Assembly (NCBI GenBank): GCA_964421085.1
Contig: CAYQVO010000011.1
Coordinates: 1 to 64,000, forward strand
Direction of reading: 5' to 3'
Length of the DNA stretch: 64,000 bases
Source: CAYQVO01 sp964421085
GTDB lineage: Bacteria > Bdellovibrionota_C > UBA2361 > CAYQVO01
Shown piece after piece: positions 8,833 to 17,258 of this stretch (its first letter is position 1; each line of letters begins with the position of its first letter). The notes beneath the pieces were generated by a model that saw nothing but the letters and a program-made list of their open reading frames with translations, had not been told where the DNA came from and did no database searches. A program made the position numbers and the translations under genes.

Positions 8833-10828
8833 AGCAGTCCGCGAACTGCGGATGCTTCACCGCCCTGTCCCTGAGCCCGGGGCTGATCTCACATCCGCTT
8901 CTTTCAAGACGCTCGAGCCAGTGGTTTCCCAGCATTTCAAAGCGCGCATCGCAGTGCAGAGGAGATGAATACGCGATAGTGGTTTCTTCCTTCGGCCCTG
9001 TTGCCGGCCCCTTCGCGACATAAAACCCCGCAGCGAGAAGACTGCACCGGACGCGGGTTGACGCCGAGTAAGTGTGCAGTCTGGCAGGATGCTCACACTT
9101 CCTGAAGATATTCGCAAATGTTTCTTCGGTCCAGAGCTCCGGCTCTGTGTTGAGAGAAAATAGATCGTAGAAAATGCGCGAAGGCGAAGGAGCTTCGCCG
9201 CTTCTTGCCAGAAAGTCGCCCTCGCGAAGATGCCATTCAATAAAATGATCCCTGGAAATCCACTTTCCCTTCTCGAGAAGCGAGAATGGAGCCGGATGGT
9301 GCAGATGCGGGAAAAGCGCGGAGTGCCGAAGCGAAAGGCGGAGCGGATCCATATCACGCTCAAAGCTCAGGATATGGACAGGCCGCCGCTGCTCCCTCCC
9401 CGCCCGCTTTTCAAGGTGAAAAATCAGAGCCATCGCATTCGCCGCCGCCCCAAGACCTGCATCCCACACCACAACAGGTGCCGGGCCGGATTTTTCGATT
9501 TCCCCGTCGATATCCGCGGGAATCACGTAAACCTGCATTGCCTCCTCGAGGGGCCTGCTTACTGAATGCATCACCTCGCCGGAACTTTTCTGGCGAATGC
9601 TGTGAAAACCCTCAACCCGGCTGATAATCTCGTAGTCGCCGAGTTCCCTCGCAGGACGGTGCTTTCTTCCGGGCGGATTTCGCACGAACTCTTCATCCAC
9701 AGCGCGCAGCGAATCCCGGTGTGTGTTGTAAAAACTCGAAAAAGCGCCGTTTATTATAGACTCTCTCACATCATCCATGAATGTCCGATAGAATACGAGA
9801 TTGTGAAGACCGAGAAGATGCTTTCCGAAATACTCCCCGCACTTCACAAGGTGATGCAGATACGAGCGGGAATATCTTGTGCATGCAGGACACAGGCAGG
9901 CTTCATCAACAGGACGATCAGAGCCGCGATAGACACCCCGCCGGAGATCGAGACGGCCTCTTGATGTCCAGCAGATTCCCTGCTCTCCAAAAAGTGTCGG
10001 AATTATGCAGTCGAACATGTCTACACCGCGGGCGACCGCTTCGAGAATATCAGAAGGAGTGCCCACTCCCATCAGATATCGGGGCGAGTCTTTCGGAAGC
10101 AGCGCTGCCGTGACCTCGGTCATCTCCTTTCGTTCCTCCTCCGATTCCCCGACTGCCAGCCCCCCGATTGCGAAGCCATCGAAAGGAAGGGATGTAATAT
10201 GGCCCGCGCTTATTTTCCTGAGAGAGGGAACGCATCCTCCCTGAACAATTCCAAACAAAGACCGGGCTGAGTCTCCCCGAGCCGCAAGGCTTCTCTCCGC
10301 CCATCTCGCTGTCCGCTCCACCGCGCACCTTATCAACGGCTCATCGGCAGTTGACGGGACGCACTGATCCATCGCCATCATGATGTCGCTTCCTGTATCG
10401 AGCTGGGCTGCTATACTGCTTTCGGGGCTCAGACATATTGTTCTTCCGTCGATATAGCTTTTGAAGAAAGCTCCTTCCTCCTCCAGTCTTGCGGAATGCG
10501 CAAGCGAAAAAACCTGAAATCCTCCAGAATCTGTGAGGATAGATCGCTTCCAGTTCATGAACTTCCCCAGTCCGGAGCACCGCTGGAGAACCTCCCGGCC
10601 CGGACGCAGAATCAGGTGGTATGTATTTGCAAGAATAATCAGGAACCCGGCTTCCTCCACATCGTCAGTCCTCTGATTTCGAATAACGCCTGCCGTAGCA
10701 ACAGGCATGAATACGGGCGTTTTGACCGTATCGTGAAGGGTGGAGAATGTTCCGGCTCGGGCACAGGAGGAGGAATCCTGCGCATCAAGTTGAAAATTCA
10801 GGCGTGTGGTCGGCATCATGCTTTTCAT
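8786..10828 (-). CDS. tgt: tRNA-guanine transglycosylase fused to an MnmC-like methyltransferase domain
   Basis: The N-terminal 370 residues are a Tgt barrel: LTDSGGFQVFSL, MAMDQC, FGIVQGG, nucleophile Asp in MFDCIIPT, and zinc ligands CLCPAC plus a downstream His. The near-invariant PTRNARNG loop is PTLFGEQG here, so this is a divergent Tgt clade. After a linker, residues from about 400 resemble MnmC-type methyltransferases: a glycine-rich SAM motif (DAGLGAAANAM), YDLFSLNTEPELWTEETF, and TYSASTRVRCSLLAAGF...KGP. Both activities concern the wobble base of tRNA, so a two-step or dual-substrate modification enzyme is likely. The start is uncertain; 10828, 10819 and 10816 are all possible. Confidence 0.85.
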   Translation of the reverse strand: MKSMMPTTRLNFQLDAQDSSSCARAGTFSTLHDTVKTPVFMPVATAGVIRNQRTDDVEEAGFLIILANTYHLILRPGREVLQRCSGLGKFMNWKRSILTDSGGFQVFSLAHSARLEEEGAFFKSYIDGRTICLSPESSIAAQLDTGSDIMMAMDQCVPSTADEPLIRCAVERTARWAERSLAARGDSARSLFGIVQGGCVPSLRKISAGHITSLPFDGFAIGGLAVGESEEERKEMTEVTAALLPKDSPRYLMGVGTPSDILEAVARGVDMFDCIIPTLFGEQGICWTSRGRLDLRRGVYRGSDRPVDEACLCPACTRYSRSYLHHLVKCGEYFGKHLLGLHNLVFYRTFMDDVRESIINGAFSSFYNTHRDSLRAVDEEFVRNPPGRKHRPARELGDYEIISRVEGFHSIRQKSSGEVMHSVSRPLEEAMQVYVIPADIDGEIEKSGPAPVVVWDAGLGAAANAMALIFHLEKRAGREQRRPVHILSFERDMDPLRLSLRHSALFPHLHHPAPFSLLEKGKWISRDHFIEWHLREGDFLARSGEAPSPSRIFYDLFSLNTEPELWTEETFANIFRKCEHPARLHTYSASTRVRCSLLAAGFYVAKGPATGPKEETTIAYSSPLHCDARFEMLGNHWLERLERSGCEISPGLRDRAVKHPQFADCFTSRTAPAPSPEAPC

Positions 10829-10899
10829 CAATCTCTGCGCACGATAGCGCATTCGGGCGCCCATTGTGAACACCGGGGCTGTCTCCCGGAGATTTCATT

Positions 10900-11178
10900 T
10901 CATGACAATTCCGGGCCGGCGGCAACTCTTTCAAGAAATACTTTACAGCTCTCCACAGGAGAAACGGTATCATTCGATATCCGCCGTATGATAGAGTCGG
11001 CGCTGTAAGCGACTTTCTCGAAAGACTCCCGGGTAAGCTCATCGTGAGTGGGAAGTTCAACACTGGCAAGGAAACGGTCTATCGACGGCGTGGCCCAGGG
11101 GACAATCACGGCCGCTTCCGCATACATCCAGCGGGCAATAACAACGTAGAAAAGCATCGATACTAAAAACCGGAACAT
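10900..11178 (-). CDS. small exported or membrane-anchored hypothetical protein
   Basis: The 92-residue protein starts with a hydrophobic segment (MFRFLVSMLFYVVIARWMYA) that may be a signal peptide or anchor, followed by a short polar region with one Cys. GGGGAGG five bases before the ATG makes it a credible gene. It sits between the CorC-like gene (109 nt upstream) and the tgt-like gene. No family is recognised. Confidence 0.6.
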   Translation of the reverse strand: MFRFLVSMLFYVVIARWMYAEAAVIVPWATPSIDRFLASVELPTHDELTRESFEKVAYSADSIIRRISNDTVSPVESCKVFLERVAAGPELS

Positions 11179-11287
11179 TGCAACCTCCCCTTCAACAGGC
11201 CTTGCATGCCGTTCGAAGATAATGAACCATTCGGCCGCAATGGGCAGTTCTATTAGAATCCCTCTCTCTTTTTCTTAATTTCTCAGA

Positions 11288-12610
11288 TCACTCCCCGGCG
11301 GTTGCACCAGGAAGTTTTCGTATCAGGACTTTGTCAATGCGGTTTTTATCCATATCTACGACCTCGAACCGGTGTCCCTCATATTCGAAAGCCTCCCCCG
11401 CAAGGGGAATATGGCCAAGCTGAGAAAGAATAAAACCGCCGAGAGAATGGTAGCCCCGTTTTTCCTCCTCCCTCAACGCGGTCATGTTGAAACGTTCAAG
11501 AACTTCGTCGACATCCATCGCGGCATCGATCAGACAGGAGTTGTCGGATCTCTCGACGATACTCACCTCCTCTTCATCCTCATCGGCAATCTCGCCGACT
11601 ACCGCTTCAATCAGATCGTGCGTGGTCACTAATCCGTCAAGACCACCGTATTCATCCACGACGAGGGCGATATGCCTCTTGGCTTCCCGCATCTGCTCCA
11701 GCACTTTCAGCGCCGAAAGATTATCTGGAATCAGGAGAGGTTCCCGGAGAATCGAGGAAAGCTCCGGCGTCTTGTGCCCGCTCAGAGCGAACTGCGAGAG
11801 ATCTCCGATAGAGACGATTCCAAGAACGGTGTCGAGAGTTTCACGGGCAACCACAAAATTCGAGTGCCCGCTTTCGTAAGCGACATTCAGAAGTTCCGGA
11901 AGCTCTCTGTTTGTGTCCAGCCAGACAATGTCGTTGCGCGGAGTCATAAGCGCAGCCGCCGTTTTATCTCCCAGTTTGAGCACTTTATTGACCATCCTCT
12001 CTTCGGCCTGCTCGAAAACTCCGAGATCCGTTCCCTCACGGATCATCTCCTTGACCTCTTCCTCCGTGACAGCGTCCGTTGTTTCGCAGGAAATGCCGAA
12101 GAGACGGAACACTAGTTTCGATATTGCTTCGAGACCTTTCGCTATGGGGGAAAGCAGCAACGTCATGCGCAGCATGCCGGGCGCCAGTGTTCGCGAGACA
12201 GTTTCAGGGAAAGTGACCGCCAGGCGTTTCGGTATTATCTCTCCGGTGAGAATCACAAAAAAGCTGAGCAGGATGAAAGTGACTATATAACCCGCCACAC
12301 AGGAGTATTCCCCGGGAAATAAGAAAGATGAAATATTTTCCGCGAGTCTTACGGCAAGAGTTGAGCCGGCATATGCGCCGAGCAGAATCAGGGCGAACAC
12401 AGCCACAATATGAAGGGCTGTAAGCATGCCCTCGGGATTCTCTGCAAGCCGGAGAGCACACGCTGCTCTTGCGTCCCCTCCCTCGGCCCGCTCTTTCATT
12501 CGCGTCTTCAATACAGCTGCAATCGAAACTTCCCCCGCCCGGAGCAGTCCAACGAGCACGGCCAGGAGAAATACAAGCATAAGTTCGATGAAGTACGAGT
12601 CTCTCATCAT
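11288..12610 (-). CDS. CNNM/CorC-HlyC family membrane protein with CBS domains
   Basis: The 440-residue protein has the standard order: an N-terminal DUF21 (CNNM) transmembrane domain with three to four helices to about residue 185 (GEIIPKRLAVTFPE is the conserved motif), a CBS pair from about 205 to 330 (LMTPRNDIVWLD, VVDEYGGLDGLVT), and a C-terminal CorC_HlyC domain. The family is linked to magnesium or cobalt efflux and is often misnamed hemolysin. The ATG at 12610 is preferred because AGGTGG lies 5 nt upstream; a GTG nine bases earlier is also in frame. It is in line with dtd, 56 nt away. Confidence 0.9.
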   Translation of the reverse strand: MMRDSYFIELMLVFLLAVLVGLLRAGEVSIAAVLKTRMKERAEGGDARAACALRLAENPEGMLTALHIVAVFALILLGAYAGSTLAVRLAENISSFLFPGEYSCVAGYIVTFILLSFFVILTGEIIPKRLAVTFPETVSRTLAPGMLRMTLLLSPIAKGLEAISKLVFRLFGISCETTDAVTEEEVKEMIREGTDLGVFEQAEERMVNKVLKLGDKTAAALMTPRNDIVWLDTNRELPELLNVAYESGHSNFVVARETLDTVLGIVSIGDLSQFALSGHKTPELSSILREPLLIPDNLSALKVLEQMREAKRHIALVVDEYGGLDGLVTTHDLIEAVVGEIADEDEEEVSIVERSDNSCLIDAAMDVDEVLERFNMTALREEEKRGYHSLGGFILSQLGHIPLAGEAFEYEGHRFEVVDMDKNRIDKVLIRKLPGATAGE

Positions 12611-12666
12611 GAATTCCACCTGGTTAAACCCCGAATCTGTTCTTTTAACAGATATTTACTAATTGA

Positions 12667-13107
12667 TCACGCCTCGAGCATCAGGGTCACAGGACCGTCG
12701 TTTTCGAGCTCTACGTGCATATGGGCCCCGAAAATACCCGTCTGTACAGGTGATACTCCGAGTTTTCGGAATTCTTCCACGAATCTGTCAAAAAAAGCAG
12801 AGGCTCCATTCGGCTCCATTGCCCCGAAAAATTCCGGCCTCCGGCCTTTAGACGTATCTGCAAACAGAGTGAACTGAGGGACAAGCAGAACGCCTCCCCC
12901 GACGTCCATGAGAGAGCGATCGAAATGGCTCTTTTCATTTTCGAAGATCCGCATGTTCGTTATCTTCGCCGCCATCGGGGCGAGCTTCTTCCCGTCATCC
13001 CCCTGCGCAATACCCACAAGGAGAAGAAGGCCTTTCCCTATTTCGCCGGCGATCTTTCCATCGACCGCCACTTTTGCGAACGCCACCCTCTGCAGAAGAA
13101 CTTTCAT
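12667..13107 (-). CDS. dtd: D-aminoacyl-tRNA deacylase
   Basis: The 146-residue protein matches DTD from end to end: MKVLLQRVAFAKVAVDG at the N-terminus, GKGLLLLVGIAQGD, LVPQFTLFADTSKGRRPEF with the catalytic-site SQxTL-type segment (here PQFTL), and the C-terminal GxPxT-type element near VQTGIFGAHMHVELENDGPVT. It removes D-amino acids or glycine from mischarged tRNA. Its ATG overlaps the stop of the upstream SIS gene by 4 nt (ATGA), so the two are translationally coupled. SQFTL is the commoner form; Pro at the first position is a small oddity. Confidence 0.95.
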   Translation of the reverse strand: MKVLLQRVAFAKVAVDGKIAGEIGKGLLLLVGIAQGDDGKKLAPMAAKITNMRIFENEKSHFDRSLMDVGGGVLLVPQFTLFADTSKGRRPEFFGAMEPNGASAFFDRFVEEFRKLGVSPVQTGIFGAHMHVELENDGPVTLMLEA

Positions 13108-14240
13108 GCTGCGACTCCCGGCAGCAGGAGCGCGCCGATCAGTGAGTGGACCTCCTGAATACGCCCCGTATTCTTCGAAGGAACGATGATGCTGATGTCG
13201 GCAATTTTCGCGAGCTCGCCGCCATCCTTACCGGTAAGCCCTATTGTGAAGATACCCTGATCCTTCGCCGCCTGGACTGCCTTGTTTATATTCTCCGATT
13301 TCCCTGACGTAGAGTAAACGAGCAGCACATCCTCTTTCGACTCACGCTCGATCTCCCGGGCGAAAGGAGAATACCCGTCGTTGTACGCGCACGTAAGAAA
13401 GCATGGATCCAGAAAATGCTTCACGCGGGGGACTTTTCCGTCAGGAAGTTTTCTTCTGCAGCATTGCCCGTAAAGTTCAAGAGCATCGGCGGCAGATCCG
13501 CCGTTCCCCGCGAAATACAGCCTGGCTCCTCTACAGGCCCTTTTTTCCATCTCGTCATGCGCGCATTTGATGGAGTTGAGGAGATGCACGTTCTCCGCAA
13601 TACTTCGATCGAGAGCGACAGATTCTGCCAGGCTTTCCGGAAAAACAGCCCTGCGGCGGCCGATGACAGAGGAATTTCCCTCATCTGCCGGCAGATACTC
13701 CGGTTCGAAACCCTCACAAAGGGCGTGAATTAATGTGCTCTGCACTGAACATAAAACTGCCGCGTCATCCGACGGGATGAGGAATGCATCATCGGCTTCT
13801 TCTGAAAGAACTTTCGCCCCCTCGCCCGCCATTACGAGAACATATGCGCCCCCTCCTTTTGCAGCGCGGACAGCTTCTGCTTCCTCTTTCTTCGGATTCG
13901 ATCCCGAGAAGAATACAAAGGCATGCCGGACTCCGGCAATGCTCCGGACAGTTTCAACGAGCAGGTCTTCAGGCTTATCACCGAGACTCTCCCCGCGAAT
14001 CTTGCCCCGGTCGGGACGTCCGAATGGAGCCCCTGCCGTGTAACGGCACGCCAGCTCCTCGTAGAAATGCGCAGCTTTGATGCGGAACGCTCCCGTCCCT
14101 GCCGAGTAAATAGTCCCGCCCGCCAGGTCGGCCTCGAGGAGTCGCTTCATTGCGGCATGCCCGCGTTCACCGACAGTCCGATCGGAAAGAATTTTCTCTT
14201 TCGCCTCTGCACTCTTTAGAAAGATTCGTTCGAGCGGCAT
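13104..14240 (-). CDS. tandem SIS-domain protein, GmhA-like phosphosugar isomerase
   Basis: The 378 residues hold two GmhA-like SIS domains (about 1-185 and 205-378), whereas E. coli GmhA (sedoheptulose-7-phosphate isomerase) has one of 192. The N-half has AAHFYEELACRY, aligning with HFAEELTGRY, so the catalytic Glu65 is kept as Glu62; the position of His180 is Gln167. The C-half has FAGNGGSAADALELYGQ, where Glu65 is Gln259, but keeps the His in GRIQEVHSLIG (His365) and the phosphate loop STSGKS. The two halves are thus complementary. It lies 6 nt after slyD and overlaps dtd. Probable role is LPS heptose precursor synthesis or another phosphosugar isomerisation. Confidence 0.8.
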   Translation of the reverse strand: MPLERIFLKSAEAKEKILSDRTVGERGHAAMKRLLEADLAGGTIYSAGTGAFRIKAAHFYEELACRYTAGAPFGRPDRGKIRGESLGDKPEDLLVETVRSIAGVRHAFVFFSGSNPKKEEAEAVRAAKGGGAYVLVMAGEGAKVLSEEADDAFLIPSDDAAVLCSVQSTLIHALCEGFEPEYLPADEGNSSVIGRRRAVFPESLAESVALDRSIAENVHLLNSIKCAHDEMEKRACRGARLYFAGNGGSAADALELYGQCCRRKLPDGKVPRVKHFLDPCFLTCAYNDGYSPFAREIERESKEDVLLVYSTSGKSENINKAVQAAKDQGIFTIGLTGKDGGELAKIADISIIVPSKNTGRIQEVHSLIGALLLPGVAA

Positions 14241-14246
14241 ACGCGG

Positions 14247-14675
14247 TCAGAAGACATCGACCAGTTCGATGTCGAAATTGAGAGTTTCGCCTGCAAGAGG
14301 GTGGTTGCCGTCAAGCGTGACAGCGTCTTCCTTGATTTCCACAACTGTTGCGTGAGCGGTGTACCCTTCAGCTGTATCAATCTGAAGAACTATCCCCTCC
14401 TGGTATTCTATGTCAGGAGGAAGCTTTCCTTTTTGAACGACGACACGCAGCTCGAGATCATATTGCCCATAAGCTTCATCCGGGGATATCACCACGTGTT
14501 TCGTTTCGTTTTTTTTCATCCCTATAAGCGCACTTTCGAATCCCGGGATAACTACTCCTTCTCCGATTCGAAACTCGAAGGGCTCGTCGTTTCTCGATGT
14601 GTCGAAGACAGTTCCATCGTTCAATGTGCCGGTGTAGTGCACTCGAACGGTGCTGCCTTTCTTTACTTCACTCAC
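14247..14675 (-). CDS. slyD: SlyD-type FKBP peptidyl-prolyl isomerase
   Basis: The protein of about 142 residues has the FKBP core (VHYTGTLNDGTVFDTS, FRIGEGVVIPGFESALIGM) with the insert-in-flap domain of SlyD proteins (VISPDEAYGQYD through ATVVEIKEDAVTLDGNHPLAGETLNF). It lacks the His/Cys-rich tail of E. coli SlyD, so it is a chaperone/isomerase without the nickel-binding extension. Of two in-frame GTG codons at 14681 and 14675, the second has GGAG at good spacing. It is the first gene of the slyD-SIS-dtd-corC-like run. Confidence 0.92.
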   Translation of the reverse strand: MSEVKKGSTVRVHYTGTLNDGTVFDTSRNDEPFEFRIGEGVVIPGFESALIGMKKNETKHVVISPDEAYGQYDLELRVVVQKGKLPPDIEYQEGIVLQIDTAEGYTAHATVVEIKEDAVTLDGNHPLAGETLNFDIELVDVF

Positions 14676-14848
14676 GCTCACTCTCCAGGACGGTCAGGAT
14701 TGAAAGATATTATAACAATAAGAGCAAATTAATCCATTCCCGGGAAGAAGGCTATAGGGCTTTATTGTCCCGTACCTGAGGCCGTTTGCCTGCATTAAGA
14801 AGAGAAAGCCGATGCCTTTAACTTTCCACCGCTTCGTGGAATATTCAG

Positions 14849-16981
14849 ATGCGTGAGGGGGCGGATTTCTTTATGACAAGCAATGCCGGAGAAGCCACAA
14901 GAGTATTTTCAGACGATGCCGTAAGAGAATTTAAGATTCTGAAAGATGACCCGTGGCTGAAGCCTCATGAAGGCTTTTTTCACGACTTGAGAAGAAGAGT
15001 GCTCGACGCCGAACTGCGTCTGACCGGCGGGACTATGTCCCTTAACGACTTTGCGCTCGGCCACGAGTACTTCGGCCTGCACAAGACTGGTGATCACTGG
15101 GCGTTCCGGGAATGGGCTCCGAACGCCAGAGCGATTTTCCTTATCGGCACATTCTCAGACTGGAAGAAAGATTCGAAGTTCGAGCTGCATCACATCCGGA
15201 ACGGGATCTGGGAAATCGAAATTCCCCTTGAGACGCTCCGCCATCTTGATCTTTACAGGGTCGTCATCGAATGGCACGGGGGAAGTGGAGAGAGACTTCC
15301 TGCATGGGGACGTTATGTTGTTCAGGACCGGGACACCCACATTTTTTCTGCGGGCGTCTGGGACCCCCCGCATCCCTATGAGTGGCAGGTACCTGACTTC
15401 GTGCGGCAGGACGGCCCTCTTCTCATCTATGAAGCTCATGTCGGAATGGCTCTCGAAGAGAAGCGAATCGGGACTTTCAGCGAATTCCGGGAGCAGCTCA
15501 TTCCTCATATAAAAAGGTGCGGGTACAACTGCATCCAGCTGATGGGAATTCAGGAGCACCCTTATTACGCGTCGTATGGTTACCAGGTATCTAATTTCTT
15601 CGCCCCAAGCTCGCGCTTCGGCACTCCCGACGAACTGCGCGCGCTTATCGACGAGGCTCACAGGCAGGGCCTGGCGGTTTTCCTCGACCTCGTGCATTCA
15701 CACGCTGTGAAGAATGAAGTGGAAGGACTCAGCCGGTTCGACGGCACTCTTCATCAGTACTTTCATGACGGCGACCGTATCGACCATCCCGTATGGGACT
15801 CGCGGCTTTTCAATTACGGGAAAACCGAGGTCCTGCACTTTCTCCTTTCAAATGTCCGTTACTGGCATGACGCGTTCAAGTTCGATGGATACCGCTTTGA
15901 CGGCGTCACCAGCATGACCTATTACGATCACGGCCTCGGGGAACCCTTCTCCTCCTATGAAAAGTACTTCAGCGGGAGGATCGATATGGACGCGCTTGTT
16001 TACCTCAGCCTCGCGAACAAAGTGGCGCATCAGGCAGGCAATGTCGTAACCATCGCAGAGGACGTGAGCGGTCTTCCAGGACTCGCAGCGCCCCGGGAAT
16101 CAGGCGGGGTGGGGTTTGATTACAGGCTCGCAATGGGGATACCTGACTTCTGGATTAACGCGCTCACCAGGAGCGACGATCAGTGGCATGTTGAAGGGAT
16201 GTTTTACGCCCTCACCAACCGCAGAAGCGACGAAAGGACGATCAGTTACGTTGAGTCTCACGATCAGGCGCTTGTCGGCGACAAGACCATGATTTTCAGG
16301 CTTCTTGACTCAGCCATGTATTTCAGAATGCGGAACACCGAGCAGGATTACTTTATCGAACGCGGAATATCACTGCACAGGCTCATGCGCTTCGTGACAC
16401 TGACCACCGCTTCGTACGGATATCTTAATTTCATGGGAAATGAATTCGGGCATCCGGAGTGGATTGATTTTCCACGCCCGGGAAACAACTGGTCACATGA
16501 AAGGGCCCGGCGACAATGGAGTCTCATGTCGAACCCCGAGCTCCAGTACAGCCGGCTTTTTCAGTTCGACCTCGACATGATTGCTTTCATGAAAGAGAGA
16601 GGCATATTTCATGATTCCGGTCCGTGGAAAATCTACTCACATATCGACAACCAGGTGCTTGGGTTCACACGTTCCGGACATTATTTCTTTTTCAATTTCA
16701 GTCCGGCGGGAAACCGGGATCCTTTCGAGATAGAACTGGAAGAAGACACCTACGAAATCGTATTCGATACTGACTCGCCCGCTTATGGCGGAGCCGGGCG
16801 GCTCGAACGCGGGAAGCTCTACGACACTGAATTACGCGAGATTGATTTCAAAGTGCATCACCTGCTCAGGTTCCCGTTGCCTCCGCGGACCGCGGTCGTT
16901 CTAAGGCCCCACCACCGGGAAAAGCGATACCGGAATGAGATCAGAGAGGAACGCTACAAGGTGCCTGTCCCGTCAATATAA
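14849..16981 (+). CDS. glgB: 1,4-alpha-glucan branching enzyme
   Basis: The 710-residue GH13 enzyme has an N-terminal CBM48 (AFREWAPNARAIFLIGTFSDW), the GH13 barrel and a C-terminal all-beta domain. Catalytic residues are visible: nucleophile Asp351 in GYRFDGVTSM, acid/base Glu404 in TIAEDVSG and Asp472 in VESHDQ. VTSMxYxHG and LMGIQEHPYYASYGYQVSNFFA are signatures of the eukaryote-like subgroup (GH13_8) rather than the usual bacterial GlgB. It adds alpha-1,6 branches to glycogen. No other glycogen gene is adjacent. An ATG at 14873 is an alternative start, since neither has a strong ribosome site. Confidence 0.93.
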   Translation: MREGADFFMTSNAGEATRVFSDDAVREFKILKDDPWLKPHEGFFHDLRRRVLDAELRLTGGTMSLNDFALGHEYFGLHKTGDHWAFREWAPNARAIFLIGTFSDWKKDSKFELHHIRNGIWEIEIPLETLRHLDLYRVVIEWHGGSGERLPAWGRYVVQDRDTHIFSAGVWDPPHPYEWQVPDFVRQDGPLLIYEAHVGMALEEKRIGTFSEFREQLIPHIKRCGYNCIQLMGIQEHPYYASYGYQVSNFFAPSSRFGTPDELRALIDEAHRQGLAVFLDLVHSHAVKNEVEGLSRFDGTLHQYFHDGDRIDHPVWDSRLFNYGKTEVLHFLLSNVRYWHDAFKFDGYRFDGVTSMTYYDHGLGEPFSSYEKYFSGRIDMDALVYLSLANKVAHQAGNVVTIAEDVSGLPGLAAPRESGGVGFDYRLAMGIPDFWINALTRSDDQWHVEGMFYALTNRRSDERTISYVESHDQALVGDKTMIFRLLDSAMYFRMRNTEQDYFIERGISLHRLMRFVTLTTASYGYLNFMGNEFGHPEWIDFPRPGNNWSHERARRQWSLMSNPELQYSRLFQFDLDMIAFMKERGIFHDSGPWKIYSHIDNQVLGFTRSGHYFFFNFSPAGNRDPFEIELEEDTYEIVFDTDSPAYGGAGRLERGKLYDTELREIDFKVHHLLRFPLPPRTAVVLRPHHREKRYRNEIREERYKVPVPSI

Positions 16982-17008
16982 CCCGGTCCGCCGGCAGACT
17001 CCGGCGGC

Positions 17009-17197
17009 TCAGAACCGGATAAACCAGAAGCGTCTTTCCTCATGCTGAAGACGATTACGAACTGCCGCGATGTGGTCCCTCAACGGCCATGCCGCCGCGC
17101 GGCGCGCATGATTCTCTCTCCGATCCTTCAGGCAAATCGGGCACGTACAGACACCGCCCATATATTTTCGGCAAAAACCGGAATAATCACCAATCAT
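17009..17197 (-). CDS. possible small Cys-containing protein, doubtful
   Basis: The only open frame in the 277-base gap between glgB and the HD-hydrolase gene encodes 62 residues with GVCTCPICLKD and later two His, which could bind zinc. There is no ribosome site before the ATG, and I recognise no homologue. It may equally be chance. Confidence 0.25.
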   Translation of the reverse strand: MIGDYSGFCRKYMGGVCTCPICLKDRRENHARRAAAWPLRDHIAAVRNRLQHEERRFWFIRF

Positions 17198-17258
17198 GCC
17201 GCATAGTGTATCAGCTTCTTTTCTTCAGAAGTGCCGCACCCTCATGACGAAGATCATA

